Part shown: in pieces, positions 1 through 13,299 of the stretch
How the letters are laid out: each line of letters opens with the position of its first letter
Position numbering within the stretch: position 1 is the stretch's first letter
Assembly (NCBI GenBank): GCA_036785705.1
Contig: JAWUZG010000032.1
Span: 17,479,501 to 17,543,500 of the forward strand
Direction: 5' to 3'
Length of the DNA stretch: 64,000 nucleotides
Source: Acanthornis magna
Taxonomy: Eukaryota; Chordata; Aves; Passeriformes; Acanthizidae
Program-made: the position numbers and the translations under genes
The notes under the pieces: model-generated
What the model saw: only the letters and a program-made list of their open reading frames with translations
Told to the model about the DNA's origin: nothing
Database searches by the model: none

Positions 1-1124
1 ACAATTTGCTAAGGGGAACAGGTCATGAATGACTTAACTATCACTAATAGTGATCTGCAATTATTACCTCGTTAGGCTGTGTTCTGTTAAAGCCACCCCC
101 TGGGAGAAGCAATGAAGTCAAGGGCACACCTTGGACAGATCTCCCCCTAAAGATGTCTCTGTGGGATTACCCTTGTGTTTAGCCTTGCTGTTGAAATAAT
201 CAATTACGTTCATCTTCTAATTAATGAACTAGTATCCGTTTCATAGGACACGCTCGTGCCATAATTACCGCAATTGTGTACCAGTGGAGCACTTGAGGAG
301 TGAACGTGTGTGGAGTGCTGTTGAGCTGGAGTTGCATGCTGTGGGGAGGCAAGGGGGAGGCTTCTTTCGCTCTGCAGTGGACACTTTTTAAATGAGAGAG
401 TAGAGAAGAATCTGACCAAAGCGTCACTAATGAGACAACGTATTTTTCTCTAGTTTATGATGTATTAACCATGTCTTTCTCTTATATGATCAGAATTAAG
501 GTTTTAGTTTAAGCATTTGTCTTAAGTCAACTGCAGGAGAGAGTCTATTCTGTACAGTAGGAAAAGTCTGCAACTCACTGTGTGTGGAGAAAGAAAAAAG
601 CATTTTGCATCCTTCTATTTTTTATGTTATGCTGTCAAACTTTTTTGTGTATAAGATTTCAAAATTCCATGGTATCTTGAAAATCTTTAATAAAAAACAT
701 AACACAAATATTAAACATGTCTGAATAGAGGCTTTATGGAGAGCCAACTAGATGGACAGCCTGATCACTTGGAAAGTGATACTTCCATTTGAAATTAGTT
801 TATTTTATAATATTTTATTTCTCTTATCAATTAAATTCCATATTGAAAATCAGAAGAAAAAATACATATGCAAAACTTCATTAAAGCCAAGTAGAAATGT
901 CACAGTGAGTTGCTGGGGCAGTTCTTTTAATGGTATAAATTAACCTGGCTTCACTGAATTGCAAAAGACCTACCTCTTTAAGTTCTAGTTGTAAAAATAG
1001 ATTTTCTATGTTCCTTCAGGAATCTGAGAATAATGTACATATTTATTTCAGTGAATCAGGACATAAAGATGAAAGGTAGCTGAGATGATCAGTAAGGGAC
1101 TCTTTGTACATAAAACCAAATCAC
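1..1124. other. Non-coding sequence, no gene recognised
   Basis: No reading frame here is longer than about 70 codons and none resembles a known protein. The first 330 bases are unique-looking and carry clustered homeodomain-type sites: TAATCAATTA at 197-206 and TAATTAAT at 218-225, with several CpG dinucleotides in otherwise AT-rich DNA. That texture suits a conserved enhancer, but this is inference. From about 430 onward the sequence is ordinary AT-rich DNA in which I see nothing specific. Confidence 0.6.
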
Positions 1125-1166
1125 TAGACTCTTACTACACATTTGTAGACTCTTACTACACATTTG
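1125..1166. repeat. Perfect 21-bp tandem duplication (2 copies)
   Basis: The unit TAGACTCTTACTACACATTTG occurs at 1125-1145 and again, with no mismatch, at 1146-1166. Perfect identity suggests a recent slippage duplication or a segregating length variant. No function is implied. Confidence 0.95.
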
Positions 1167-3383
1167 CAAACTGTGAAATAAAAAAAGCAAAGAATTTGTT
1201 TAATGGGTTTTTTTTGTTTGTTTTGCTTTGTCACTTTCCCCATTTGTTTCCTTGTTATCTATTGAAAACCTTGGTTTAAAATTTGCATTTCAGTTTGTTA
1301 TACAGCTGATATTTATTTGTATAGCACCTCTCTGTTACTGATTGTCTAATGGAGTAACGTTGTATGCTTAACAAATTATTATTCTGTTATGTAGAAGATG
1401 ACAGAAGATAACTGCTTTATATAATTACAATTTTAGACCAAACAAGAAGAAAATTCTCTTAATAATTTATGCATATAGTACTCAAAGCAACTTATCATAT
1501 TCTATACTCCAGAAGAGAGGCAGTAATATTTTCCTAGAAATTAAAGTAACTATTTCTTACTTTGTCTTCCTCATGCATTTGTGTGCCAAGTTTCAGCCTG
1601 AAGCAGATTTTAATGGTTGTGTTACGGAGCTCTCCAAGTGGCTGTGGTGAAGACACTGACAAACTGAGCAATACTGAAGTCATATAAATCATTATGCAGT
1701 GGATGTGTGTCAGCTGCCTAATGATGGGATTTGAAAGAAAATTCTGTATGTGCAGCTTATTCCAGACTTTTCTTCTTCAATATTTCTTTTACCTGTCAGT
1801 AAAATCTCTCACTTGTCTTGTTGTGAGGGTATGAATATTGAATTAATGGACCTCTGTCCCAATCTAGACAGAAGTTTTCTGACAGAAAGTCCTGTGTTTT
1901 GGAGTGGGCAGCTCTACCACTACTGTGTACTGGTGTGTACATGTAGATGTGTGTTTGCTTTAGCAGCAGCATGAGCAGAGTTGGCACTTTAAAAACCTGT
2001 GCTGGCTTCAGCTCTCCCTGTTCCCCCTGGATCTAACAGGAAAAATCTTTCTCATGAAGATGCATGCGAACACTCTGTGCAGAGTTGTGATAAATTACAG
2101 ATGTATAGTAAATTAAATTTATGATAGCTACCTTTGACCTCCTCCTATATGCTTTAATCACATTTCTTCTGGGATCACTCCTGCTGAACATCTTCCAAGA
2201 TTTCTGCATTTTTAAACTGGTCTACTACGACTGTGTATGAATATACGACGCTACTGAAGGAGGGAGGAGATGTGAGTCAGAGACCTCATCAAGGAGAAAT
2301 ATTTCACTGATTTGGAAAACAGTACTTGAATGGAGAAAGAGGAGGAAAGTTACAGCACTGAGCAGCACTGGATTAATGTCAGCGCATTTCAGTGGTGCTG
2401 CTTCTAATGGGCTATATTGTGATAGTGGTATGCTCATACATAGACAAATATCAAGATTAGGATACAATATCCAAATCTCTGCTCCATTTTGATCTAATTC
2501 TGGATTCAGATCTTAGATGGCAAATCAGTGAAGTCAACCTCTGTGCTACCCTCTCTCCTGTGTCCCCATACCAATGCTTTCACCCTCAACACAGTTGTGA
2601 AAAGAGGTCCATATAAACTTGCTCAAAGTGTCAGCTCCAGGAAATTGTGCTCCTTCCTTTCATGAGCCTGTGAAGATAAAAATACTATCCCACCACCATC
2701 CATTAAATGCATTCTCTATATATAGAGAATATATTAGAATGATACTACGGATATTGAATTTATCTTCATGAGACGGGGATGGTCTCATCAGTCATGAGTG
2801 TCACAACTAAGCAAAGACACAAGTGAATAATGAAGCCACCCTTATCGAGTACAGATGAATTCAATTTCCTCTGCACTATAATGTCATATTTGATTCAGTG
2901 AACTATAACATCTACTTTTTATTTTTTAAGTTGCCCATGGGTTCTATCTTTTTCTCATTCTCCCTCTCTAAAGCTGTTTTTGGGACACATTTTTCTGCTT
3001 TTATGCATCCCGCTTGTCTTTTTCCTCTGTCTGACATAACAACTAAGTTGAGTTCATAAATGGCATACACAGAATGAGAACACTTACCATGTCAGGTGCC
3101 TAAATTCCCTGCCCCTACTAGCTTTTCTGAAGGCCCAGTCCCTGTGAATTATTCTGAAAGAACTTTATGCACAGAAGTACAGGACAATGGTAAATGGGCT
3201 TGTTCTGGGAAATCACTAAGGCTATATTCTCTTATGATTTCTGAAAAAGTGTGTACAAGTCTGTCCATCTCGATGGACAAAGTAGCAGGAGGGAACAAAT
3301 TCTAGGAGTGGACTTGGGGTGGAACAACCCTGTTGTGAATCCAGGCTGAGAAGAATAAACTAAATATATTCAATATCATATTG

Positions 3384-3411
3384 TGGGTCATATGCAGTGG
3401 GTCATATGCAG
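3384..3411. repeat. Perfect 14-bp tandem duplication
   Basis: TGGGTCATATGCAG is present at 3384-3397 and 3398-3411 without mismatch. It is a minimal two-copy tandem repeat, most simply explained by replication slippage. Confidence 0.93.
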
Positions 3412-6400
3412 AAGAGTGCAAGGAGCAAAAATTGCTATTGTTTATCTCTAACCAGGACAGTTTTTAATATGAGAAGAGCTAATCAGAAAGCATGCACCTC
3501 TCTACACCACAAGCCCCTTGAAGTTCTTCCCAGAAAATGTGCTCACTGTGATCTGCTATCAGCCTGCCAGTAAGCTGCTGTTTCAGGATGCTTTGGCTGC
3601 ACTGGGACCAAATGCCATGAACACAGCACTGCCACAGCCGGGCATGAGACCCTGCTGGAAGTGCAGAGGGACAAAGCATATTTGAACCCTTTCCCGCTGT
3701 TGAAGTTGTGCCAACATGCTGGCTGCAGACAATACCAGATTTGTTTTCAGGCAACTTAAACATTCACATAATCCTACAAAATTGAGGTCTATCTCCTTAG
3801 ACAGAAGAATGTGCCACTTAAGCTACCAAGGGCAGAGCGTAGTGCTGTCCCTGGGAAGAGCTTCTCCTGGCTGGCGCAGGGCTTGGCACAGTGGAGACGT
3901 GGCCCCTGGCTCAAATCCCCAGAGCTTGCTCTAATTTTTCCTCTTTGCAATAAAGAGAATAAACACAAACTTGTTGCACAAGCAATGCAGCTGCTGCATT
4001 GGCTCTGGGCTTGGTGCTATTCTGTACCTAGACCATATATTCTATATTGCTTAATACAGAAAAGGGCACAATAGCTCAATTTCAAGCTAATTATAGCAGT
4101 AGAAGATTCTATGGGAATACCTCTCCAGGTTTTACCAATAAACTCCTTAGAGAAACAAGGAAACGTATTCACATTATATTTACCTAATAGATGAGATTCA
4201 GTCTATTAGATGAGATATGAAGTAAATTAAATTCCATGGCAGGTGAACACCCTGAGGGTACTGTAGTTTATAACACTACATTAATATTCCGTAAGACCAC
4301 TGCATGAGCTTAGTACAGCTAACTTCAAAATTAGCTTTACAGGCCACCTGCAGAATTTTTTCTGGTTGCTTTCATAGTCAGTGCTGCAATCACAGATAAT
4401 TTAACATAAATATTAAGTAAATAATTGGTTCAGAATATTTCAAGGTTAGGGACATAAATCTCATTCCCATTACATGCATGCAAACCATAAAAACACAAGG
4501 TGGTGCTTAACCTGGCAATTTTAGTTTCCAATGAGCCATATTCCATTTTTTGAAATAGAAAAGACCTAAACAAATTCTACAGAATGTAGTTATTGAAGGC
4601 GCAGAAGAATTATTGTGGAAAGCAGATATTAATTCAGAGCTCTATGTAAAAAATGCTCAGGGTGATAAAATGATTGCAATGAACACTACTTACAGTTTAG
4701 AGTGCATTTGTATAGATATAGTGATATGAATATAGACTGAATTGGTTTTGCTATCCTTTTGTGAAAGAGTGGTTTCTGAAGCTGGGTACTATTTGAGGTA
4801 ATGAGAAAGAGGTAGTAGGTGTGCCTCATTATGACAGCTGTGGCTATTACATGCTCTCTAATTAGCCACCAGAAGCTTGATACTTGCAGGTTAGCTAGAA
4901 GTAATCATCACAATAGCTAGGTGGTCTTTTAGTCAGAAAAGCACACTTGCCTCTGACTAATGCAGTTCTCTAGCACCAGAGCTTGGGAATGAGATGAAGA
5001 ACTACTCTTAGATGTCAGATTTTTGGCTGTTTCTAAAAAAGTCTTAGCAGTTCATAACAGTGATTCTTGGGAGTAAGTCAGTAAGGTATTGTGTCTGTTA
5101 CGTGCATTTTCCCAACATCAGCAGGCCTTTAATTGCATTATTTTTTAATATATACTCCTTGCATTTTTATCTGACTGACTGTAGCATGTCTGTGTAGATC
5201 CTATTTTGATGCCCTTGTGTCTAATTTGTCCATAAGGATACAAGGAAGCTTGTATTTTAATCTTTGCTTTAGACTGTAAATTGGGTTAATTAGCCTTCTG
5301 TTCTTTTCCAGATCCTTCTCAAAACATTTGCTCTTTGATATTATTGTCAAATTATAAGAGATGGCTAAGGAAGGAGAGCTGCAGGTGTTTCTCGTGGACT
5401 AGGCAATGCCTGTTAACGCGAAATTGATCTGAAGTAATTTTAACACCACTTTCACAGAAAAAAAATTGTGATCAGAGAACCTGCTGTCAGAATCTGGATT
5501 TTTTTTTAACTTTTACCTGTTGTTTCCTTACTACATATAACAATTGCTTTAGATTTAGTAAGGTTTTTGTGCGTTTGTTTTATTTCATACCATTCAATGT
5601 TGAATCTGAACAAGCTAAACCTCCTCTAAGTGATTCCTTTAGAAAATGTTTGCAGAGGATACCTGCTGGCTATTGCCCTACTGCAGTAGGGGAATCTTCT
5701 ACAGAAATAAGTTTTGGATAGCAGCTCAGATAGCATTTCTTAAAGGCAAGTATGCAGAGACATTGGCTTTGGAGGGGAAGACCATGCTTTGAATCTCCTA
5801 GTCATGATAGTAAAATACACCAGAGATGGTTGTTAAGACAACATCTGAATATTTAGCAACTTAAGTAATGGTAGAGAATCTTTCTTAAGAGTAACTGATA
5901 TGGATTTACAAGGAGTCAAAATCTGTTGAAATTCTACAAGAAATCTGAGAATTTTAGGAAGACGGTGAAAACTTTTCTCATACAGGTAATACGTGCTGTT
6001 CTTGTATACCCAGAAGTGAGGGCATGTCAATGTGAACTCATAATTATCAAGTGATGTAGTGATTTGTGCATAATGTCTTAAAATTGAGGTATACTTGTGT
6101 TAGGATAGTGCTAAAAAACCATTTTCAGATGAAAGTGTGAACAAAAAACAAACTTAGAGGAGGAAAAGAGAGGATAGAATTTGAAAGCAGAAGAAGGAAA
6201 TAAGAAGACAGGGATTATCTTGCTTATTCTGGTAATTTTCTCCTCAGATTTTTTCAGGTACTAAGATGTCTTGATTACATTTGTTTGTATCTTCTAACTG
6301 TCCTGATTATGCACTTTGATGCTATGTGGACTCATACCTACTATTAAAGTTTAATGATTGAATAATTTCAGTAGGGAAAAGTCTGCTCTATTAAAGTGCA

Positions 6401-8549
6401 CAGAAATTCAATAGCTAAAGTCTAAGGTGGACGTATGAGGTAATATATAGTGTAACTTTTTGTATATTCGATTCTTCTTACTACACCCTGGAGATACCAG
6501 GAGACAATGGAGACGTGTAATGAATGACAGAAATGTGTGTAAAGTTGTATGGTGAATAAATTAAAGCTTTTAGTCATAAGGCTAATAATAGGAGAAGTGA
6601 GAAATTAAGAAGTATAAGCAAGGGAGACAAAACATCTAGCAGAATAAATGGATATAATAATTTTCAAACATGTCAGCTTGAATCAACTAAGGTAAATATT
6701 CGGAGCCTCAGTGCATGCCTAGACTAGGCAAACTTCGCCACTGAGTACTATAAAATGGAAAGGAGTCATAAACAGCTGGAGAACAGAACAGAAGTATGTG
6801 TCTGACCATTTATAATCTTTTAATCAAACATGGAGCTCGTATCTTGGAGTCTGGTAGCTTTGGAGAGTACTTTGTCTGGGTATTCGTAGACCATTCATAA
6901 CGCAGTGAGCCATAAAATGCTCTCTCACTTTCTTGCTTCAGCAGTTTCAACACCTTCCTCTGGGACAAATTTCTCTAATAACAAGAAGTAATTCAATTTT
7001 GCTCTTGCTCGGTCCTAAACAAACAGTTCCGACTGTTGTGACTTACCAGATTTGTGGAGGTTGCACGGGGAAAGCAGCAAAACAAGTCTAAGTTAGCAGG
7101 TGCCCTGTCAGATTGTAAATTGAGTGTTATGGGGGCTGGCATGGATATTGCTGCTTTAAAGACCTGAAGGTGTTGCTGTGCTTTGTGCCACGCTGCAAGT
7201 GGTGCACGCTTTTGTTCAGTGTGGCAGTGACAGTGCAAGGAAAGGGCTCTGGGGGGACAGCACCACTTCCCTGCCTTCCTCCCCCTCCTGACGCCCTGCT
7301 GCTCATGCTCCTATCACTAAACGCGTGCTTTGCTGATTTCAGGGTCTAAAGAACAGATAAAATGAGTAACACTCTCTCTTCATTCCAACAGTTGCATTTC
7401 TGCCACAGGTATAGGGCTTCAGGCAGTAGTAGTGCAATTCAGGGGACAATTTGCCTGGTTGAGGGTTCACACACTGTCCCAGTTTGGATTTTATACATCT
7501 CTTAAAAATTGCAAGTTGGGAAGTTAATTTAATTTGTAAAACTGTTGAGTTTGTGAAGAATACCTTGAAATGTTTTTCTTATCCATTTCTTTAAGATTTT
7601 TTTCTTATAGCTGTTTTAGTGTAAAATTATGCCTATCTTTGTTTTTATTAATAATGAATAGTTACAAACTTGAATTTATGTTGCTAAAGAGAAAATGCAA
7701 ATATATCAAGAGCATGAAAATTGATTTAGAAATGGAATAAATTTTTATTATTTTCTTTAAGAGCCAAACTGATTTATTTGGAGTAGTTTAAAAAACAAAC
7801 ACCAAACCCTCAGTGAATGGGTTTCTTTGCAAAGTTTCTTGGGCCTTCCTCTAAAGTACCTTATACTTTTAGGAAGGCCACTAGTGAGATTTATCTTGTC
7901 AAATCAAGCATTTTCTTTCTGCAGCTCTTTCTTCTCTTTAACCTATTAATTTGAGGCCTATCTGCAGGTCTTGTAGTGACTGGGGGTTCCCCTACGTGTG
8001 AGGTTTTGATAAAAAGCATCCTTACTGCTCCTGAGGATTTCCTGGCAGAAGTTCTGAACACTTCTCTGTTTTAACTGGATTTTTTTTAACGTTCCAATGC
8101 AGCTGTGTTCATGTAATATTTTCCTATATTTTCCTTTTTTCTGCTCTAGATGGCAATGTAGCACTTTTTCTTCCACTGAGAGCCTCATGTTTCTGTAATA
8201 TTTGTGTAAATCCAGTAAGATAGCAATAGATATATCTTATTATGTGTATACAGTGCTTGCTGTAATGGTTCCCCTGCCACGCAGGTGTGACTCTCGCCCC
8301 ATCTCTTGTATCCACCCTCCTTCCTTGTCTTCCTTCTGTCCTCACCTCACAGGCTCCATCTCCTGCTCCTGCCACTCTTATTCCACCACCTTAATTTCTT
8401 GCCTGCATCAGATGAGGATAACTGTGCATGAGACAGCCTTGACTTCTGGGTTTTTTTCACCCTTTTTGTGCCACTGGCCCAGATCATGGCTTTTACAGTT
8501 TTACATTTCCACTGGCTCCTTCATGGTTACTGATTTCATACCCATCCCC

Positions 8550-8630
8550 TCTTTGTTTCTTCTTTTACTTTATTTTTTTCTTTCCTTTTCTCTCTTTTTT
8601 CCTTTTCTCTCTCCTTTCTTTTCTTTTTGT
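8550..8630. repeat. Polypyrimidine (C/T) low-complexity tract
   Basis: About 80 bases are almost purely T and C on the plus strand, with runs such as TTTTCTCTCTTTTTTCC. It inflates the open frame 8202-8702 into a Phe/Ser/Leu-rich translation. No intron boundary or gene could be tied to it. Confidence 0.85.
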
Positions 8631-11460
8631 CTGGAAAAAGAACTTAATATCTATGAAAAGTTCACTCCTGGTGCACTAATAATAAAGAATGCTTCAAACT
8701 GAGTAGACCATCCTATTTTGCTTGCGAAGTAGAATGGGCTATACTGCCAATCTACCATACTGAAATTAGAAACAGGCTAATAGCATATATTTCCAGTTAT
8801 TTAAAGGCAGTTACACTGCATCAGATGACATCTACCTATTATTCTGCCTTAATAGTGTGAATGGTAGATGCTGAAGGAAAGAATGTTAGACAAGTGGTGT
8901 ATAAATTCCCTTCAGGTGGCACTTAATAATTTAAAGATTCCTTGAGTCAAAGTTTGCTTTTTAATGTAGCATCTTATAATTTTGATGGAGATTTCTTCTA
9001 TGAATGGTGGAGTTTATTGCATAACAAGTTTCTAGTTAAATTATGGAACCTATGGAGACAGTTCTTAATTTTCAGATGCTTTAAATATTCTTTTTGATAA
9101 TTAAGGTGTCCCTAGTTGCTGGATTATAAGACATTGTGAACAACTGTCCTTAATTTTGGGGGCACAAGATACAGTAGAGTGTACACCAGGTAACAGAGCT
9201 ATGTAATCATGCTGCCAGTTTTGTTCATTTTTCCTCTCCTATTGATCCCCAGTGGTCCTTTTTATTTTTGAATCTGCTGCTGAGCATGAAGATGATGTTT
9301 TTTTGAGATGAGTGCAAGATCTGTTTGTAAGTGATAATAGTTAATTTGAAACACATTGGTGTGTCTACATTGTGTGGTTATTTTCCTCTCTTGTTCTTTG
9401 CTTTGTATTTACTGACAGGGCATTTCATTTGGTGTGTTATTACCTCTTCACTTTGAAACAAGTATTTCCTGCAGCTCTTCACAGTTAGTTTAAAAGTGAG
9501 TGATTTTGAATAATCAGAAAACCTGAGCAACCCATTAATGAATGTGCTGAGGAGCATCAGATTTAACACCATTAACCATCACTGGTTACCTTCCTGAAAT
9601 ATGAAAATTGACCTTTTATTAATGATATTAATTTTATAGCCCTTAACTATTAATTCTTGCTATCTTGAGAGGACCTTCCCTTGTATTCCAGGAGAGGTGT
9701 TTGAGAGTTGCATGTAGTGTAAAGGGGCAGGGGAGAAGGTATTTTCTGAAATATACTTTTTCATATGCTTTTTAACACTTTAGGAGCATTCCAATAGATT
9801 TCTGGGTCATGACTTGCATGGAAATCATGCTTACTATCCCATGAAATTTGCTCATGTGTCTAAGTTCTCTCCTCCTGTAATTTCAAGCAATTGCTGATCA
9901 AAAATTTGTCACTAGTGGAAGTGACAAACTTTCAATTTAGAAAAATGGTAAAAGCAATGGAAGGAGTAGTTAACAGATGCAAAACTAATGTTTGAAACAC
10001 GGGAAACTAAAGAGTGGCTTGAACCAGAACCACCACAAAAATGGTAGCATCTATATAGGAAGGGAAGGAAGGAGATGAGCAAGAAAACAGGTAATTAAAA
10101 AAAACCAACTTAAATGCAGACAAGTAAGTTTGAAGAGATGGTATTAATGACATGGCAGAAAACCCAGCTGTGACCATGCATACAGGATATGTATCAGAAG
10201 CCACCTTTGTTAGATGGTGAGGTCGCTGTTGACCTCTAATATGTGCACACACACACAATACTTGTGAGTCAGATTCAGTGTTGAAGGATGACTGTAACAG
10301 AATACACTGGGACAAAAAAGGCCATGTCTCAGAATAGGATACACCTGGCAAAAGACACTAGGAGTAATAGGAAATCATTCTATGTACATGTAATTAGTGA
10401 AGGAAATACCAATGAAATAAGTTTCTTTTTCTACTGTGCAGTAAAACTGCTACAAGAAGAGGGCAAGAAGACTTAGGGGGTCATGTTGTCCTTTTTGCAT
10501 CAGTCTTTGTAAATTGCTTGAAGGAACTTACAGCATAATTAATGCCAATTGTAAAAAGAGGTACAATTCAAGATTATAACAGGACAGAGATTCAAGTCTT
10601 AGAAATGTTAGATGTCTTCACGTGAATGGGACTGACCAACATCATCCAGGGATGTTTAAAGAACTTGAAAATACCAGTTCTTATGTTTAATATGTGGATG
10701 ATAACCATAGCACTGAAAAGAACCACAGTAAATAATCATTGAAAAAATAGAAAACGTTTATTTTTATAACAGGGGAAAAGAGGCCTTTATTTAAGTTCCA
10801 GAAAAATTCTGGAACAACTTAAGAAAAAACTTGCACTACATTCACCTTGAAGATAAAAAAGTGTTTAACAACAAAAAGGGAAGAAAAAAAGAAAGTCAAA
10901 GAAGTACAGCATTTTTCTGTGATAACAATCCACATGGATAGAAGCAGGAAATCCATCTCTTCTTTAGATAAACATGGTCTTCACAAAAGTTCAGAAGGGA
11001 AGTAATGAAATTGGTTGATAGCCACATCTATACAACAACTCTGTGTGGTTATTGTCTAAATAGAAGCACAATCCTAGCCAGAATTCTTTGGGGCCTTTCT
11101 GGTCAGTGTTTATTCTGAACTTTACCAATGTTCTGATCTTGGTGTTATCATGAAGCTGGGAGGCACTGCAAATCCTCTGGAGGACAAAGTTGGAATTCAA
11201 AATTATCTCAGTGAAATGATGAAATAGTTTCTAATAAAAACCTGTAAATCAATAGGGATATTCAGTAAGGCAGTGATAATCACCTACACAAATACGGGAT
11301 GGGAAACAACTGATTAAGCAACAGTCCTTCAGGAAAGAGTCTGTGAATATAGTGATAACAACCTGAACATGAGTCAACAATATCTTGCTGTTGCACAAGG
11401 ACAAACTTTATAGTGAGAAGTATAAGCTAAAGGAAGTTTGCAAGTCATGTGATATAATCT

Positions 11461-11838
11461 TTTTGCTCTGCTTAGCCTTGGTGAGGACACACTGGAGAAC
11501 TATGAGTAGGAAGCGGCCTAGAGTACCTCACTGCACTACAAATGTGGGATTATGGCAACAAACTTGCAAGATGTGAAAGCCTTCTGTGAGGGAGTAACTT
11601 GCTCTCTGCATTCATGCTGTGGTCAATAGGCATGAACTGCAGCAAGAAAGGTTAATATTAGGTTTAACTCCTGGCGGAAGGGAGTCTGAATCACCTGAAC
11701 ACAGTGTGCCTTCCTAAAGCCATAGAAGCTATATCTTTGGCAGCTTTCCCACCACTTCTGTCAAGGATGACCAAACGTATCAGAAATTACCTGTTCTTGA
11801 GAGAGGGGTTGGACTGGTATCACTTCCAGCCCTCTTCA
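11461..11838 (+). mobile_element. CR1 LINE fragment, old, 3' part of ORF2 plus 3' UTR
   Basis: The plus strand reads as the end of a CR1 retrotransposon. Around 11461-11500 the translation LLCLALVRTHW resembles the CR1 ORF2 segment that ends in ALVRPHLEY. At about 11628 the phrase GGCATGAACTGCAGCAAGAA matches the region before the conserved FRLDI-type block. Near 11805 GGGGTTGGACTGG, followed by CACTTCCAGCCCT, matches the CR1 3' UTR just before the octamer tail. The octamer tail itself is missing or decayed. Many indels and stops make it non-functional and old. It is separate from the copy at 13300-13723, because both contain the same 3' portion. Confidence 0.75.
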
Positions 11839-11999
11839 CTCTTGTCTCTTGCTTTGCCTCTGTCCACCAGCTCCTTTGTTTTCAGCCTTTGTAAGCTGCT
11901 TGCCATCTGCTTCAAGACTCTCTATTCCCTGTCCCAGGTTTATTATTCTTGAATTTACCGTGGAGAGCCAAGAAGGTTAGTGTCAGAGTTGGGCAGACC

Positions 12000-12665
12000 T
12001 CACAATTCTTTTACTTTCAGTCATTAGTTTATTGAACCACATTGGTCCCAGCATTGATTTTTGAAGTACTTGTGCTGGCAAATTCCCCACCTTCTGAGAA
12101 GGAATCATTTGTTCCAACCTGTTGTTTCCTGTCTTCCAAACTATTATTAATCTCTGAAAGACCTTCTCTCTTATATTGTGGCACCTTAATTTGTCTTCAT
12201 AACAGTTGCTAAAGGACTTCATTTAAAGCCTGTGTTTGGGTTTTGTTTTATTTTGAATGCACATTATATTATACTTGCTGAAACATTGTTCTCACTATGT
12301 CCTTTAAATCTCTTTCTCTTGAATTATATAAATGATGTTGATTCTGCCCCAGCATGTTGCAGTTATTCATATGCTCACCTGTTCTAGCTTCTATTATATT
12401 TTATGCTAATTAGGAGGCAAATGAATTTTCTGGTGTGTTAATCAGACTCATTAGTCTGTAATTTCCAAAATTGCCTCTGTGGCCCCTTGCAAAGCTTGGT
12501 CTGATATTTGTCTTTTGTCACTCTGCTGGAAAGTAATAGAACTTTCAGTAAGCAGAAGGGGACATAATTCTGTACTTTATTCTCCAGTTTCACAACTGAA
12601 TTTTTAAAAAACTTTATGTGAGCATGACCTGGCCCTGGGTGATATATTTTTAATTTCTTGGGGAG
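12000..12665 (-). mobile_element. Ancient CR1-clade LINE, antisense reverse-transcriptase fragment
   Basis: Read on the minus strand, this decayed block carries reverse-transcriptase landmarks of the CR1/L3 clade in the right order. Near 12645-12625 is a PGPGHAH stretch like the GPDGIHP motif. Near 12475-12430 GNYRLMSLI matches GNYRPVSLT. From about 12190 to 12015 comes KLRCHNIREKV, then SMLGPMWFN, which corresponds to the SVLGPLLFN block. Stops and frameshifts interrupt it, so it is dead. The element may extend to about 13000, where a minus-strand stretch near 12736-12790 (YFHQHQQKSKS) recalls the linker before the RT domain. It has opposite polarity to both flanking CR1 copies, so it is an independent insertion. 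Confidence 0.8.
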
Positions 12666-13299
12666 TATGATTTAAAACTTCCATTGTTGCTATCCTCCTT
12701 CTTCATCAAGTTCAAAGCCATAAAAAAATTGCTCCTTAAGACCTCTCAGATTTTGACTTCTGTTGATGCTGATGAAAATAGTTTCTTATAACTGTGTTAC
12801 CTTTCTTAAATATGCCTTTTCCTTTGAGTGTCATTTTGCCCAACTGTCTAGTTAATTCTTTTTTAAAAAAGGTATATGCTATACCCTTATGATTTGTCTT
12901 CTCTCCTGTTTGACCCTTGAAGGCAGCCTTCAGGCAATGGTTTCCAAAAATGAAAAATAATCTGCCTAGATAGAGGAATATGGGTGCCTTTAATGGCATC
13001 CTCTAAGTACCTATGGCATTAACTATTTTCTCTTTAAATGTATTCTTTGCTAAAAATTCTAAATCAATTTGCATTAGTTACTCAGAACCAGGTAGTGTAC
13101 TAGCACTTGGAGCACTATTTACTGGTATATTGCTACACCACAATAGGGTCCTAGGCTGCAGATAGGCGCTTTAATCCACTCTAATACTGTTACTCTTCCT
13201 GCTTTTAATAGTTCCAGCAAGAAAAGTGTGAAATTTCAGTTCTTCCAAAACCAGGTAATGGTTTTAAAATATCTGAAACCACATATTTAGAGAAAGACA

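Larger units (their letters stand above)
1167..11460. other. Long gene-less stretch
   Basis: I recognise no exon, RNA gene or full-length mobile element in these 10 kb. Small items seen are a 14-bp tandem duplication (3384-3411), a 19-bp-spaced partial duplication around TAGATGAGAT at 4188 and 4207, a pyrimidine-rich tract (8550-8630) and a short CA run near 10247. The longest reading frame (8202-8702, 166 codons) runs into that pyrimidine tract, has Ser/Phe/Leu-biased composition and is almost certainly non-coding. A stretch near 3875-3925 has a faint tRNA-like box A/box B arrangement but is too weak to call a SINE. Confidence 0.6.

Noticed and set aside
3875..3925. tRNA-like box A/box B pattern (TTGGCACAGTGGAGA, then CTGGCTCAAATCCCC)
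   Set aside because: Neither a cloverleaf nor a CORE-SINE body follows, so it is too weak for a tRNA or SINE call.
8202..8702. Longest open reading frame (166 codons, plus strand)
   Set aside because: Its second half is a polypyrimidine tract giving a Phe/Ser/Leu run. There is no domain, no start context and no splice structure, so composition explains the openness.
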